Positions 11,549 to 23,712 of a DNA stretch of 64,000 nucleotides are shown in pieces. The stretch is from Hysterangium stoloniferum (lineage: Eukaryota; Basidiomycota; Agaricomycetes; Hysterangiales; Hysterangiaceae): positions 124,001 to 188,000 of the forward strand of contig WHVD01000147.1 of assembly GCA_015178975.1 (NCBI GenBank), in the 5' to 3' direction. Every line of letters starts with the position of its first letter. The stretch's first letter is position 1. The position numbers were made by a program, and so were the translations under genes. Under the pieces are notes generated by a model. That model was not told the origin of the DNA. It saw nothing but the letters and a program-made list of their open reading frames with translations, and made no database searches.

Positions 11549-12141
11549 TGTTAGGATCCCTGTCATTTTCAGACTCCCACAACCTGTTTTAGTCTTGTAA
11601 CCCTCTGGTGTCCTGCTATCAGTACCACCACTCACAGTATCACTGCTCGTGGTGTCCCCAAGACTTGTTTCTTTGTAGTTTAGCCCCTTAGCCTTCTGTC
11701 ATATCTCCATCCTATCTTCATCTCATTTGCTCCACCATCACCATTTCCACATTTACATCCCATTTGCCATCTCATACCTTTTTAGAATACTTTGTTATAT
11801 TGTATTTAGTCTCATTTGGATCCCTGTTCCTTCCTCTACTTCTTTTTAACTCATCATTACTCTCACTTCTCTGATCAGCCCCCAATCATCCTTCTCATTG
11901 TAGTATAAAGCTCTTTTCATGTATGCTACAGTTCTCCAGTTCAAATATTGACTTAGATTACCCCCTTCTAGTTCTCAGTCCTATTACTCTTGTTCTAATA
12001 CCCTCAAAGGTGTCTTTGGCAAGCCATGACCCCTTACCTTATGACTCTTAGTAATTTGGCCCTCCAGTTGATTGAGATAAGTGTTGCTCTTCATTCCTAT
12101 CATACTATCCACTCTGTTTGAAATACTGGAGCACCCTAACA
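11549..12141 (+). repeat. Q-family LTR-like repeat
   Basis: It starts TGTTAGGATCCC and ends CACCCTAACA, with a TATAAAG-type box near 11905 and a TTGACTTAGATTACCCCC block like that of Z LTRs. The start resembles the sequence around 58365 and 59607. No 5-bp duplication is visible (ACTAT on the left, GTTTG on the right), so it may be one end of a truncated element. Just upstream, 11317-11548 holds only the 5' flank of the gag-like ORF. Confidence 0.5.
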
Positions 12142-12461
12142 GTTTGTATGAGGGTGCAACATGTTAGGGCAACACTAACAAGGCCTACCAAACACAATAT
12201 AGAATATAGAAATATGAAGTGGAGAGGGGACAGCTCAATGACAGGGGAGATCAAACTTGTTTTAGTGGGATTCCTAAGAGATTGAAACTAACGAAATGAG
12301 TATGTACAGGTCTACTATTTATACTATGTGTTTAATATTTATTTAGTATTTTTTATTTATTAGAAATTTGAGAAAAATACTAAAAATGACATGTATGCAC
12401 CTTACAGTGCATAGCCATGTTTTGGCACTTATGTAGGCCTGCCAGGCACTGTGTAGGCCTG
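12142..12461. other. AT-rich stretch, no gene seen
   Basis: Non-coding; the part around 12320-12380 is very AT-rich. It ends in a GCCTG-rich segment that became the target of the V1 solo LTR. Nothing else is supported. Confidence 0.5.
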
Positions 12462-12995
12462 TGTTACGACCATGTCGCAACCTGATGGTTCCCGAGGTTA
12501 TCGCCACCTATCGACGATTCAAGTCATTGCTCAAGTCCTCACATTGGAAGCCGTCGGTTTCCTGATGCTGACATATACCTTCGCAGTGATCAAACTCTGT
12601 TTACACCCCCATCAAAATATACTCATACTAAGTGTTTTTTAGATTCCTGATACTTGTATATGAACCTGCTATAGTTGTAGTTACTAGGCAATCAGAATAT
12701 CGACTCAGAATACCCTCTTATGTCTATAGAAATCTCATACTAAGTATTCCACTATCCACCTTTGCGTGCACTCGCCCCCTCTCGGTCCCCGACCCCTTGG
12801 CCCGACACTCGACTTATCCCTCGATCCTGATCAGTAGTTTCACCGAGAGGTATTCATTAGGACTAGTCTTCACCTGCCCAAAATTTAAGGACACCCAACA
12901 GATAACTGCAAGGGTGTAGCACATAAGCTGAAGCCAAGTCCTTCCGATTGGTCCCCATCGGTCCACCGACATTAGTCAGTTTTCAGTTCTTAACA
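12462..12995 (+). mobile_element. V1: solo V-family LTR with target duplication GCCTG
   Basis: It starts TGTTACGACCATG and ends TTCTTAACA, flanked by GCCTG at 12457-12461 and 12996-13000. It is the same family as the solo LTR at 38860-39582 but shorter (534 against 723 bp), mainly in the middle. The exact target duplication shows a clean insertion followed by LTR-LTR recombination. Confidence 0.88.
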
Positions 12996-13369
12996 GCCTG
13001 TCTGGCACTGTGCAGATCCATGCGGTGTGTCAGTGCTTGCATAGGCACTGACTCCATTTTGCAGTGCTGGCACACAAGAAGGCCCCATGGGCAGACAGCT
13101 TCGCACTGTGTGTCCATCAGGGGTAGGTGGTGGCACCAGCCTTATGTCAGTGCTGTTTTTTGCACTGTGCCACCTCTGCATTATGTCATGGCACTGCTGC
13201 ATACCCATGCATCACGACAGCACAACTGCTTTCAATGGCAGTGGTGATGGCATGATTACATAATTGTTCTCATGCCATTTGCCAGCACTGCTGTATACAC
13301 ATGTAGATATAATAAAATAAACTAAACTAAAATCAAAAAATAAATGGCAAATATATATGTATTATATAT
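12996..13369. repeat. GCACTG-rich non-coding stretch
   Basis: The word GCACTG or its reverse complement CAGTGC occurs many times between about 12400 and 13300 (for example near 13012, 13031, 13046, 13061, 13110, 13150 and 13190), with V1 inserted in the middle. No frame stands out as a gene. The right end (13300-13369) is AT-rich. Confidence 0.45.
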
Positions 13370-13534
13370 ATTGCCCTGACACAACACATAAGTTGAAGCC
13401 AAGCTCCACTACACTTATAGAGTAGGACCTCCCGACTAGTACAGTCTCTATCATTGGCCCCCCAATTGCCTTAGTTACCATCATCAGCCCTTTGACTTAG
13501 AGTCTCCTCTCCCTGTTTTGCTTAGATCTTAACA
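13370..13534 (+). repeat. 3' end of a V/Z-like LTR
   Basis: It contains CATAAGTTGAAGCCAAGC, a variant of the motif shared by V and Z LTRs, and ends GATCTTAACA at 13534. The 5' part is not recognisable. A related end in the opposite orientation starts at 25078. Confidence 0.45.
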
Positions 13535-14139
13535 ACTATGGATACATGTGGGTACCCAGGGTTTTGAACCACATATTCCAACAAATGTAAGGTACTACAA
13601 AACCTATACATACAATCCAGTATTGAGGCACAACCAACAAAGATGCCACAGTCAGGGGCAGTTGTGGCAGCTGGAACAGCCTTCAAACACAAAGAGTTGC
13701 TTCAGGGGTCAGGAAGAAGTGAGTGATTTTTTGGATGCATTACCATTTGGGAAGTTAGAGTGAATTGGACTGGCAGAAGTGGGTGGAGAATTGATTGTGA
13801 GAACATGAGGAGGCAGATTGGTTATACCCAGCCTTGGGATGACATGACCAATGCATATAGTAAATTCTTTCACCCTATTTGCAATCATTTCAAGTAGGTT
13901 CATGCATAGGATGTTATCGGAGGCTACCACTTGTGCAGATGGTACCTCTTCCCCAATCATAACCAGGAGTGATGATGTCCCTTGTACCCATTGGAGGGTG
14001 ATATCAAAGCCAAGAAATGCAACATGGTCCTTGTTTGAGAGTAGCTCTTGACCAATCAGATAACAGAGGACATTGAGTTGTATTTGTCATAGGAATATAC
14101 TGGACAAAATACTGTGACACTTACATATGTTATTGGCAG
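13535..14139. other. Unassigned stretch left of the C element
   Basis: It has an 83-codon frame on the minus strand (13960-13709) with no recognised domain. Given an LTR end on its left it could be the internal remnant of an LTR element. It ends in GGCAG, the target duplication of the C element. Confidence 0.3.
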
Positions 14140-14782
14140 TGTAAAGGGTATGCATATATGCATAATTGGACTAAGGAATAATAGTTGGATTATAGTACTT
14201 TATTATTTATCTTTTATTTTCTTTCTTTATATTCTTTCTATATTTCGAGCATACCTTTATTTTGTAGTTCGAAGCTTTGTGTATATGTATGGGTGCTCTC
14301 GGCGCCAAAACGACAGACACTTTTACCCAGCAGACACCACCTCGTAAACGACCCAGACGTCGAATAGCGAGAGGTGTCAAGGGTAACGTCTCAACTACCT
14401 ATAAAGGTAGTATTCTCTTGCATACTAACGTACTTTGGACTCGAACCGCGAAGGTCGAGTTCCACTCTAAGGTCTTTGCGCTAGTTGACATTATAGTCGA
14501 CTCGCGCTATTATCTCTTTACTCTAGATATTCAGCTTCGCGTTGATTATCTATTTTACATCTAGCTACGAGTTGTACCGTGAAGGTCAACTCTTTCATTC
14601 TTTCATTCTAGCCATCAAGAGCAACTGTACAGTTGCTCTTGTGATGCGTAGCGTGTCTTCTTACTAGTACTGCTTGTCTAGTAATCTACGGTATTGTACT
14701 GTACGGTCAATACTTGCTAATAGTAGTTGAATAAACACTATTCTTCGTATATTGAACGGTCAGAATCTATCGACTCTTCACA
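14140..14782 (+). repeat. C element 5' LTR
   Basis: It begins TGTAAAGGGTATGC and ends CGACTCTTCACA. The internal region follows with GTGGTGATCCGGGCC, the place where a primer binding site is expected; the tRNA was not identified. A matching LTR with the same ends is at 22459. Confidence 0.9.
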
Positions 14783-14858
14783 GTGGTGATCCGGGCCAGA
14801 CCGTTCTCTTCCTATGAGGAAAAAATTATTATTTGACTACTAAGACCTGAACACGTGA

Positions 14859-15560
14859 ATGACTACGGGCAAGAATCAAACACCTAGGCCTTCATCAACG
14901 CCGAGTAGCTCCATGCCTCGTCAAAAATCTTCTAACCTAGAACCACCCCGTAACATCACCCTGAGGAAGTCTTCATCGACTTTTCAAGGATCAGCTCCTC
15001 TGGAGGATTCCCCCGGAGTAGTAGCTGGATCGTCTACGAACATTCCCCAGCTTCCTCAAGGATCAGCTCCTCCAGAGGATTCCCCCGGAGTAGTAGCTGG
15101 ATCGTCAACGAACATCCCCCCCGATCCACCTGAGGAACGCTCATCACTCGAGCAGTTGGACACTCCTGGAGCTAACGTTGAGCCTAATCGAGCACCCACG
15201 CCTGTTCTCAGATTCCCTCCGAGACAGGTCATCCTTAAGCAGTTCCTCGGAGGTCATATGGTTTACGCCCAGCACATCAACTACAAATGGGATATGTACT
15301 ACACCGATTGAATCCCCGAGGATCAGGTTACCCCCTTCGTGGAGGAGTACAGTACGGATTACCCTATTTTACCGGAGACTGTAGCAGTCTGGTTAGGGCG
15401 TTATCAAGCGATTTTATCGGCGCGGGATTTATTCACGCGACCAGGGAACCTTGAGGATTTGACCCAATCGATTCCTGAATGGTCGAACGAGGTGACAACC
15501 ACTATGGAAGGAGGAAGAAGAGGCCTCGAATCCAATACCCTCGTCCCAGTCGTCTGATGA
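14859..15560 (+). pseudogene. C element gag-like region (fossil)
   Basis: It opens with a Pro/Ser-rich segment holding a direct tandem repeat of about 22 residues around GSAPLEDSPGVVAGSS (two copies, about 14990-15120). A more structured part follows with FLGGHMVYAQHINYKW and a WLGRYQAIL block. A minus-strand scrap of the same region lies at 40695-40960. No zinc knuckle was seen, so the gag call rests on position ahead of the protease. It is broken. Confidence 0.55.
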
Positions 15561-15599
15561 AGGAGGATACTACGATCCTTTATCGAAAACGGGATCCTC

Positions 15600-16000
15600 C
15601 CAGTGGTTACTCTAGCATAGGAGTTGCAGCACTCCATGTTTTCGGTCATGTAGCAACTCCCGATTCACCCAAACACGTTAAAATTCGAATGGACACGGGA
15701 GCGGATCTTTCCCTTATATCGGAGGAATTCTACAAGGAGCTGCAGGGCATATATAAGTTGAAACAAGGACTCAAGTTACGTCTAATCCAGCTCACGGGTA
15801 ACACTAAGGTTATCGGATATGTTAATATTCCCATTTACCTGGAGGATGACAGTGGAACGTTACTGAAGTTCGCGGCAGAAACTTATGTCGTTAGAGGAAT
15901 GACGGTGCCAATTCTTTTAGGAGAAGACTTCCATATTAATTATGAAATTGGTACTCTAAGAGATCAGCCGTTGGGATCTAGACTTATTCTCCCGGGATGA
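15600..16000 (+). CDS. C element aspartic protease region (fossil)
   Basis: The retropepsin signature RMDTGADLSLIS and the late block VPILLGEDFHINYE are clear. They sit between the gag-like region and reverse transcriptase as in Ty3/gypsy polyproteins. Confidence 0.75.
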
Positions 16001-16432
16001 CAGGGTTTTATTCCAGCCAGTTCTTCTAAGGAACCTCAACCTTTGACCTTCACCGTCAATAAGGCCCCTTTCGGGAAGCATGAGAAGGAGCAATCCAAAC
16101 TCATCTCTCTCCCCAATAAAGATGTGCGTACTGAAAGAGTCGCGCGAGCCTTGGAGGATTGCACTATCGATCCAGAGTCAGCCAGACTAGTGCCTATTTT
16201 TGTTGAAGATCTAGAGGGCAATGAATGGATTGTTGAAGGAATTGTATTGCAAAACGAGGACGGTTCGATATTAGCCACACCAATCACGGCAATTTCAAGG
16301 AATAGTGCGGCAGTACCTTTAGCCAATCCATCGCTAACCCCTAAGACTATCCGATGAGGGGAGACAATAGGGATAATTCATGACCCCGCTCGTTGGGCTC
16401 ACAAGCCCAGGTCACTCGAGGAGAAAGGTTTA

Positions 16433-18150
16433 ATGGTAGCAGGCATGACCAAGATTGCACACCTTATCGAAAGTCTCTCTCAACTTGAGGAGGACCGTCA
16501 AGTCACCTCAGAAAGGCCTAAGCCACCTGTTGAACCAGAGATTGTGGACGATTTCGAACCGCCTGGTCCTAAGATGGCTGCAGTGGCTGATAATGAGAAA
16601 TTTGCCTCAGAGGATCTTCACAAGTTAGTCAATTTGGGACCGGATATACCAACGGAGGTCCTGCCATGTCTCAGATCAGTTTTGACTGAGAACATTAAGG
16701 CTTTCGGAGTCGACGGACGGTTAGGGCAAGTGGAATGTAGAGTCCCTGTCCCCTTAAAAGAGGGAGCCCAGCCCATATCCATGCCTATGTTCCCTTCATC
16801 CCCTGCCAATAGGAGAGTTATAGATGAGCAAATGGATACCTGGTTCGAACAGGGTGTCATTGAGCCATCTAAAAGCCCCTGGGGAGCGCCAGCCTTTGTA
16901 GTATATCACAATGGTAAACCGTGGGTGGTCATCGACTATCGGAAACTTAATCATCTCACTGTTCCAGACGAATTCCCTTTACCACGTCAATCGGAGATCA
17001 TGCAGGCACTGTCGGGGTCAAATGTTCTTTCTTCTTTCGATGCGCTAGCCGGGTTTACTCAATTAGAAATGTTGGAGGACGATAAACCCAAAACAGCCTT
17101 TAGATCCCATAGAGGGCTGTGGCAATTTAAAAGGATGCCATTCGGGCTCAGAAACGGCCCCTCCACATTTCAGCGCGTCATGCAAACAGTTTTAGCACCC
17201 TACTTGTGGATTTTTTGTTTAGTCTACATTGATGACATAGTCATATTCTCTAAGAACTGGGATGATCATTTGCTTCACCTGAATCAGGTGCTTGGCGCTA
17301 TCACTTCAGCCGGTATCACTCTCTCTCCCAAGAAATGTTTTATCGGATATAATTCGATATTGTTATTGGGTCATAAAGTATCCAGGTTGGGTTTTTCAAC
17401 CCACCAAGAAAAAGTTCGCGCTATATTGGAATTGGCCCCACCCACTAAGGTTTCTGACCTACAACGGTTCCTTGGAATGGTCCTTTACTTTTCAGCATAT
17501 ATACCATTCTATTCATGGATGGTGTCCCCTTTATTCTCGCTCCTAAAAAAGGGAACACCCTGGACGTGGACTGCTGAACATGTCCGAGCTTATGAGGATG
17601 TTAAAACCGCATTAGGATCAGCTCCAGTGCTGGGACATCCAGTTAGTGGGATGCCCTACCGATTGTATACGGACGCTTCGGATTTTGCCTTGGGTTGTTG
17701 CCTCCAACAAGTCCAGAAGATGGCTTTAGGAGACGTAGTGGACACTAAAATCTATGCCCAAGCCAAGTTGGCTTTTGACCGTGCGCAGGATGTGCCATCC
17801 TTTGTTCATCGGTACAAAACCAAACAGCCCGAGATTGAGTGGTCGGATTCGTGGGGAGCCACTTTTGAGGCGACCGAAGTTACTGTTGAATGAGTCATTG
17901 CATATTGGAGTCGCACACTGAAAAGTGCTGAGCGTAACTATTCTGCTACTGAACAGGAAGTGTTAGCAGCAAAGGAGGGACTAGTCCACTTTCAACCTTT
18001 CATTGAAGGTGAACATGTTCTGCTCATTACGGACCATGCAGCTCTGCAATGGGCTAGATCTTACGAGAACACTAATCGTCGACTAGCCGCATGGGGGGCG
18101 ATATACGCTGCATTTCCAGGTCTCGAGATTTTGCATTGAGCAGGGAGAGT
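16433..18150 (+). pseudogene. C element reverse transcriptase and RNase H (fossil)
   Basis: The reverse transcriptase motifs are in order: SPWGAPAFVV, VIDYRKLNHLT, SSFDALAGFTQ, the FGLRNGPSTFQ block and the catalytic YIDDIVIFS. They are followed by the connection region (LGHKVS, FLGMVLYFSAYIP) and an RNase H start, LYTDASDFALGCCL, with later RNase H blocks up to about 18150. The frame covering the polymerase is long and open; the RNase H part is broken. In the family this enzyme copies the element RNA into DNA inside the particle. Confidence 0.88.
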
Positions 18151-18160
18151 TCACAGCAAC

Positions 18161-19630
18161 GTGGATCCACTGTCCAGATTCCCTCGGGTACCAGCCTTCG
18201 TGAGCCCTATTAGAGATGATTTGCAGGCTATCACCTCGACCTCTCTGGACAAGAGTACTGAGGAAAAACTATGGAAGGATGAACCCGCTAAGAAGGCGGT
18301 CTTCTCTACCATACTCGATTCTATGGAACCTTTCGGAGTAACTCAAAAGGTCCGACAGTCAGAATGGGATTCTCATAACGCAATAAGGAATGACCAGGAA
18401 GACGAGTCTGACTTCGCATTGCGTCATCCTCAGCTACTAATCAGCATCGAGGAGGGATATATAAAGAAATTTCTAGAGGGTTATTCAAAGGACCCCGTTT
18501 TCAGGAATCTCTACGCTCTAGATACCCCTTCACCCAATGCGGTTGTTACTCCTTCTCACTACTTCATGGGAGCAAACCAACTCCTGTACTTTCACGACTC
18601 GGACTGGAAAAGTCGAGTCTGTGTACCCAGAACTATGATTAACTCGATTTTAAGGTTGGTACATGATAACCCTTTTGAGGGAGCACACGCCGGAGGCCAG
18701 CGGTTGTTCAACCTGATGAAAGACTGGTTCTTTTGGCCAAGAATGCTACAAGATTGCGTGTCGTACGCATGTACCTGCGACATCTGCCAAAAAACCAAAG
18801 TCAATCGCACTGCTTGTCAAGGAGCCCTCAGACCGGCTGATGTACCTTTTAGGCCATTCGAGGTAGTTTCTATGGACTTAATCACTGGACTACCCGATTC
18901 AGGAAAGGATTCGTATTCCGCAGTCTTCATCGCCGTTGATAAATTGACGCGTTACGCTATTACAATACCTACCTTTTCAAACCTTACGGCTGAAGGATTC
19001 GCACGAATATTTGTCAAACAGGTGGCAAGCCCCTTCGGACTGCCCTCTCGAATAATCTGTGACCGGGATAAGAGATGGACCTGCAGGTTTTGGCGGGAAG
19101 TCTGTAAGATCTATGGTACCACCCTTGCGGTATCTTCAGCTCATCATCCTCAAACGGATGGGCAAATGGAGAATATGAATGCGACCATAGAACAGATGCT
19201 TCGAGCCTATTGTGCCTCTGCTAAGGAAAGCTGGTCCCAGTGGATTGAGGTAGTTGTTCACGCATACAACTCGACTGTTCACAGTTCCACAAACTACGCC
19301 CCGGCCTTCTTATTAATGGGATACCTTCCAAGAGGAATGTCTCGAGTCCTAGGAGGTGACGAACCCCTAGTTCCTAGAGAACTATCAGACAGCCCTATGG
19401 CCGACCAATGGATCCTTGAGCTAGAAAATCATCGGCAGATGGCGCGGGATTCAATCGCTCGAGCTCAAGAGATTCAAGCACGAGCGTATAACAAGAAGCA
19501 AAGACCTGTAGAAGATATCTCTGAGGGAGACTTTGTATTGGTGAACCCCCACTCCCTCGAACTGGTGGAAGTCAAGGGAACAGGAAGAAACTAATATAAA
19601 GATGGATTGGACCATTCGAGGTCCTTGAGA
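18161..19630 (+). CDS. C element integrase (fossil)
   Basis: An H2C2 zinc finger (HDNPFEGAHAGGQR, CTCDICQKTK) precedes the catalytic core, with the aspartate of SMDLITGLPDSG, the aspartate of CDRDKRWTC and the glutamate of the MENMNATIEQ block. The C-terminal domain has GDFVLVNPHSLELVEVKG. It is the best preserved integrase in the window. The integrase joins the DNA copy to host DNA and makes the 5-bp duplications seen around these LTRs. Confidence 0.88.
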
Positions 19631-19632
19631 AA

Positions 19633-19956
19633 TTGAACTCTCAAGTATTTAGGCTTAAGATCCCCCCAGAGTATCCGATGCATCCAGTCATTAATCAGGA
19701 TCATCTGCGGAAATATCAACCCTCTCCTTCCAAGCTAGGTCCAAGACCCCAACTTGAGAACCTAAGAGAGTTGAAATCAGATCATGAAGAATATGAAGTC
19801 GAAGCTATTGTTGGACATAGGAAACAGCGAAATTGTCTGCTATTTAGGGTGCACTGGAAAGGTTATGGACCCGAAGAGGATTCGTGGTTAAGCAGCACTG
19901 ACCTCAGAAATGCTCCGGCACTTCTGAGGGCGTACAAGGCGCTGTTCAACATTTAA
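19633..19956 (+). CDS. C element chromodomain (fossil)
   Basis: The end of integrase carries EEYEVEAIVGHRK, then LLFRVHWKGYGPEEDSW, then LRNAPALLRAY. This is the HP1-like fold with an aromatic residue after the acidic start and a WKGY block, typical of chromoviruses, where it is known to recognise methylated histone H3. Confidence 0.85.
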   Translation: MNSQVFRLKIPPEYPMHPVINQDHLRKYQPSPSKLGPRPQLENLRELKSDHEEYEVEAIVGHRKQRNCLLFRVHWKGYGPEEDSWLSSTDLRNAPALLRAYKALFNI

Positions 19957-20312
19957 CGGGATATATGCGCTCAAGGAATCATCTATTCTATCATTTATTC
20001 CATCTCTTTCGTAACTTCCTTTCAGAAATATCTCAGTTATTCAGTGAGCCATCTCATTGGCTTTTATTCTCTTTCATTTTTCTATCCCTCCGGTCGATTG
20101 GGACAACCACTAATTGGCGGCGGACACATTTCCCCAAAACCCGGCCACAATTAATGAATTTTATTTAATGACCAACCGAGTGGAGTTTCAATTCAATATA
20201 TATAAAAAAGTACATGTAAATTCGCATAAATTTTCTTTATCTTTCACACCACGTCCTTCACCTATCTACAGCCCTTCCCTCTATCTTCAACTTCACCACT
20301 TTATCGTGCTAT

Positions 20313-22433
20313 AATGCTCCCTTTCCAACAAAACAAGCAAGTCCTCCCTAAGTTCAAAAAGGTCCCACGAGCCCCGACAGCCAGTACATCCACGACCGGC
20401 GGGGGATTCATCACCCGCGTGCCTCGTACAGACAATGTCGAGAGCAATCAGGGTACCCAAGAATCAACCCCCTGTTGACTTTCTCCTTTGGTGATGAGCC
20501 GGGGGGAAATACCGGTACGGATTGGAGCAAGCCGTTAGGCCCCTCCGTCAGACCGTCATCTGAGGAAGTCGCTGCTATCATGCGGAAGCAGGAAATGTTT
20601 ATGGAAGAACACAATGCAAGGAGGCTCACCCGCAAAAGAGAAAGGCGTGCTGAGTATAGAAGTCAACAGGAGGCGAGGGGAGCAAGAGAAGGAGTCCCCT
20701 CCAAGCGGCAGCAGTGTGAGTACAGAGCACAATTCGGAAACAGAGCTTCCGCGCCGAACCTTCCCCCCATGGGAGAGAAATGGGCCGACTTCGCGGAGAC
20801 TGATGATAGTGAGGGTGGGACGCCTTGCATTAGGATGACGGGAACCAAGAGCTGGAAGGAGAAGGAGGGTACCATCTTTTACGACTGGGAGCTACTTTGA
20901 CGCATTAAGTTGCAACGAATAGTTCTTACCCGAGGGGATGGTCAAACGTTGCCCCAACGAGAAAAAGAATACCGTAGGGGACCAATTGATTTTTCCTCGG
21001 ATGAGGATGAGGAGGAAGACGAGAACAGGAATGGTGTGTATAGCATCCGATCTCTGGGAGAGGATTGCCATGAAGGGTTCCTTCTCCCGTCTAAAGTTCG
21101 CTTCGTAACCAGCGACCCCAACCAAAGACAAATGCAGAGACCGTCATCCAGAGTATGGAGGGGTCACCGCCCTAGTCAACAGTCACTAGAACGCGAACCT
21201 TCCACGATTCCGGTCCCACATCTTTCGCCAATGTCGAGGCCCCTTCCCATCATTCACCCTACACACACTCCCTCAGCCCCAATTCTAACGCCTCATTTAC
21301 CTCCTTCTTCAAAAGCTGTACCGGTCCCAACCTCACTTAGGATGTCGAGGCCCCCTCCCATCCTTCACCCGGCACGCACTCCCTCAGCCCAACGCGAACC
21401 TTCCCCGATTCCAGTCCCATGCCTTTCACCAAGGTCGAGGCCCCTTCCCGTCCTTCTTCCGGCATGCACTCCCCCAGCCCCGATTCTGGCGCCTCGTCTC
21501 TCTCCCTCCCCGAAAGCTATACCGGTACCGACCCAACTTCCACTGTCACCGGGTATCCCTCCCGACTCTCCGTATTCATATTGCGTGTCCTTGGGTAGCC
21601 CTATCCAGGACCTTCCACCAGAGCGAATGGATGTCGATTTGGACCCCCCTACACCGGACGTCATCGATCCCATGGCAAGCAGAAAGGCGAAGGAGATGCA
21701 GAAAGCCACCACTCCTCTCCGAGAACAATCCCCTATTCCCGTCCTCGACAGCCCACTTCCCCTCACTGAGCCCGTATCCACAACTTTCTGGATGCAAGTA
21801 GCTGTCAACTACCCTTCCGAACAGTTTCCTGTCAGAAGGGTGCTATCACAGCTCGTGCCAGTACTTCAGCAACCGGTCCTTCAAGGGAGCCTTAAGGGTT
21901 GTCGCGGTCTGGCTCCGTTGTCGGAGATAATGGAGGATTTCTATCTCTCCTTCGAGGATCTCACAGAGGGGAAGAACTTTGCGCGAGCAGCACAGGAGAT
22001 TAAACTCTCTATGTTCTGGCACATCATAGTGGAGCTTCACCGTCTGCCCCCAGACTCAGCGAATGTCCTCTCTATTGCTGGCTTAGTAGATTTACTCGAG
22101 GCCCTCGTCCTGACGCCTCCCACAGAGACCACCATGCAGCCACACGTTCCTGCCCCGCTGCCCGCATCTTCATTTCCCCTCCCCAATGCTCCTCTTCTCG
22201 CGCGGATTTCCGCTCCACCGGTTAGTGTCCACGCAGTCGTTTGTTGCAGAGAGAAAGCCTACAGACGATGGGCCGACTCCTTGTACAGGAATTCTAGTGA
22301 TTTGGCTCGGGCGAGAATAGCCGAATCTTTCAGAGTAAAAAGGGAACGATGGGGAAACATCATTTTGGACCTTGGGGGATCCTCACAGGAAGCTTGGGGC
22401 GGCGTCCCAGGTGCTCTTCGACACCTAGTATAG
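20313..22433 (+). pseudogene. C element extra ORF in the envelope position, function unknown (fossil)
   Basis: A long reading region lies between the chromodomain and the 3' LTR, after about 350 bp of AT-rich spacer. It starts with PKFKKVPRAP, has a basic, probably coiled-coil segment (RLTRKRERRAEYRSQQ), then EKWADFAETDDSEGGTPC, a TIFYDWELL block, an acidic run, LGEDCHEGFLLPSKV, a proline-rich part with about three degenerate tandem units of about 200 bp (21190-21540), and a conserved C-terminus with AVNYPSEQF, CRGLAPLSEIMEDFYLSF and LDLGGSSQEAWGGVPGAL. No transmembrane segment or signal peptide was noticed, so it does not look like an envelope protein. It has a few breaks. Confidence 0.65.
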
Positions 22434-23144
22434 CACATCCCTTCGAACTGGGGGGCACTGTAAAGGGTATGCATATATGCATAATTGGACTAAGGAATAA
22501 TAGTTGGATTATAGTACTTTATTATTTATCTTTTATTTTCTTTCTTTATATTCTTTCTATATTTCGAGCATACCTTTATTTTGTAGTTCGAAGCTTTGTG
22601 TATACGTATGGGCGCTCTCGGCGCCAAAACAACAGACACTTTTACCCAGCAGACACCACCTCGTAAATGACCCAGATGTCGAATAGTGAGAGGTGTCAAG
22701 GGTAACGTCTCAACTACCTATAAAAGTAGTATTCTCTTGCATACTAACGTACTTTGGACTTGAACCGCGAAGGTCAAGTTCCACTCTAAGGTCTTTGCGC
22801 TAGTCGACATTATAGTCGACTCGCGCTATTACAGTGACCCAAAAAAGCGTCTGGATGTTTGGTGAAATTGGAAAGAGAGGTTCACAGCTCCAGAAATAAA
22901 ATAGATAAAAATCAGAAAAAATCAGAAGTAAGAGGTATACATCTGACCTATATGATGACATAAGCATGACACCATAGCTTTCCTTATCAAGAGAGTTTAA
23001 AATGAACAATGGACATGGTGCATCCGGACACTTTTTTTGCTCTGTCAACTGATACATGAAACTCAACTAAGGTTCATATGACTGTGGGAATTCTGGTTAG
23101 GTTCAACAAGGTCATGTGACCACATGTTGAAATAACACATTTAT

Positions 23145-23531
23145 ATGAACCTTTGCCTCATTTTACCCTCCCACCACATTATAAAGAAATATTCTGCTGA
23201 AACAAGACTCTCTGTCATTTTCCTTCTCCAGGAGGGTCACTCCTGCAGAACAATTGCTTCTAAACTCCATATTGGGTACTCTACAGTATCAGAAATTCAT
23301 TCCCAACTCCCTGGTCCACTTCCAACACCTTCCAGAGGTTGTTCTCCTAAGCTCTCCCCTAGGGATCATCAACACTTGGCTCATTCTATCACCTCTGGAC
23401 AGATTGATAATGCATCCCAGGCCAAGTCCCACCTCTCCCTTAATGTCTGCACACATACAATTCACAATGCATTGAAGAAAGTGAATTTGAAGGTTGTGGT
23501 GAAGGCCAAAAGACCACTTCTTGCCTCTTGA
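23145..23531 (+). CDS. Tc1 transposase N-terminal half, left arm copy
   Basis: A 128-residue frame with the bipartite helix-turn-helix of Tc1 transposases: RLSVIFLLQEGHSCRTIASK followed by IGYSTVSEI, then a second unit with CSPKLSPRDHQHLAHSI and CTHTIHNALKK. It ends at a TGA after KRPLLAS, just before the DDE domain should begin. A mirror copy on the minus strand (24099-23713) differs by about one residue (Ser to Phe). With no DDE domain the protein could bind ends but not cut, so a dominant-negative role is possible but untested. Confidence 0.85.
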   Translation: MNLCLILPSHHIIKKYSAETRLSVIFLLQEGHSCRTIASKLHIGYSTVSEIHSQLPGPLPTPSRGCSPKLSPRDHQHLAHSITSGQIDNASQAKSHLSLNVCTHTIHNALKKVNLKVVVKAKRPLLAS

Positions 23532-23712
23532 CACATCAAGACTCAATATGAGTTTGCTGAGTGAGTGCAGAACCTGGTCTTTTCCACACCCACAACCTCC
23601 CATATGAGTCCAAATTATTGATTTTGGTCTCATCTGAAAAGCTAACCCTAAACCAGTCCTCCTCAGTCCAATACTGGTACTTGATAGCAAACTCATATTG
23701 AGCCTTGATGTG

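Noticed and set aside
20313-22433. Extra W-family ORF as a classical envelope gene
   Set aside because: The position fits, but no signal peptide, cleavage site or transmembrane segment was seen, so only the position is reported.
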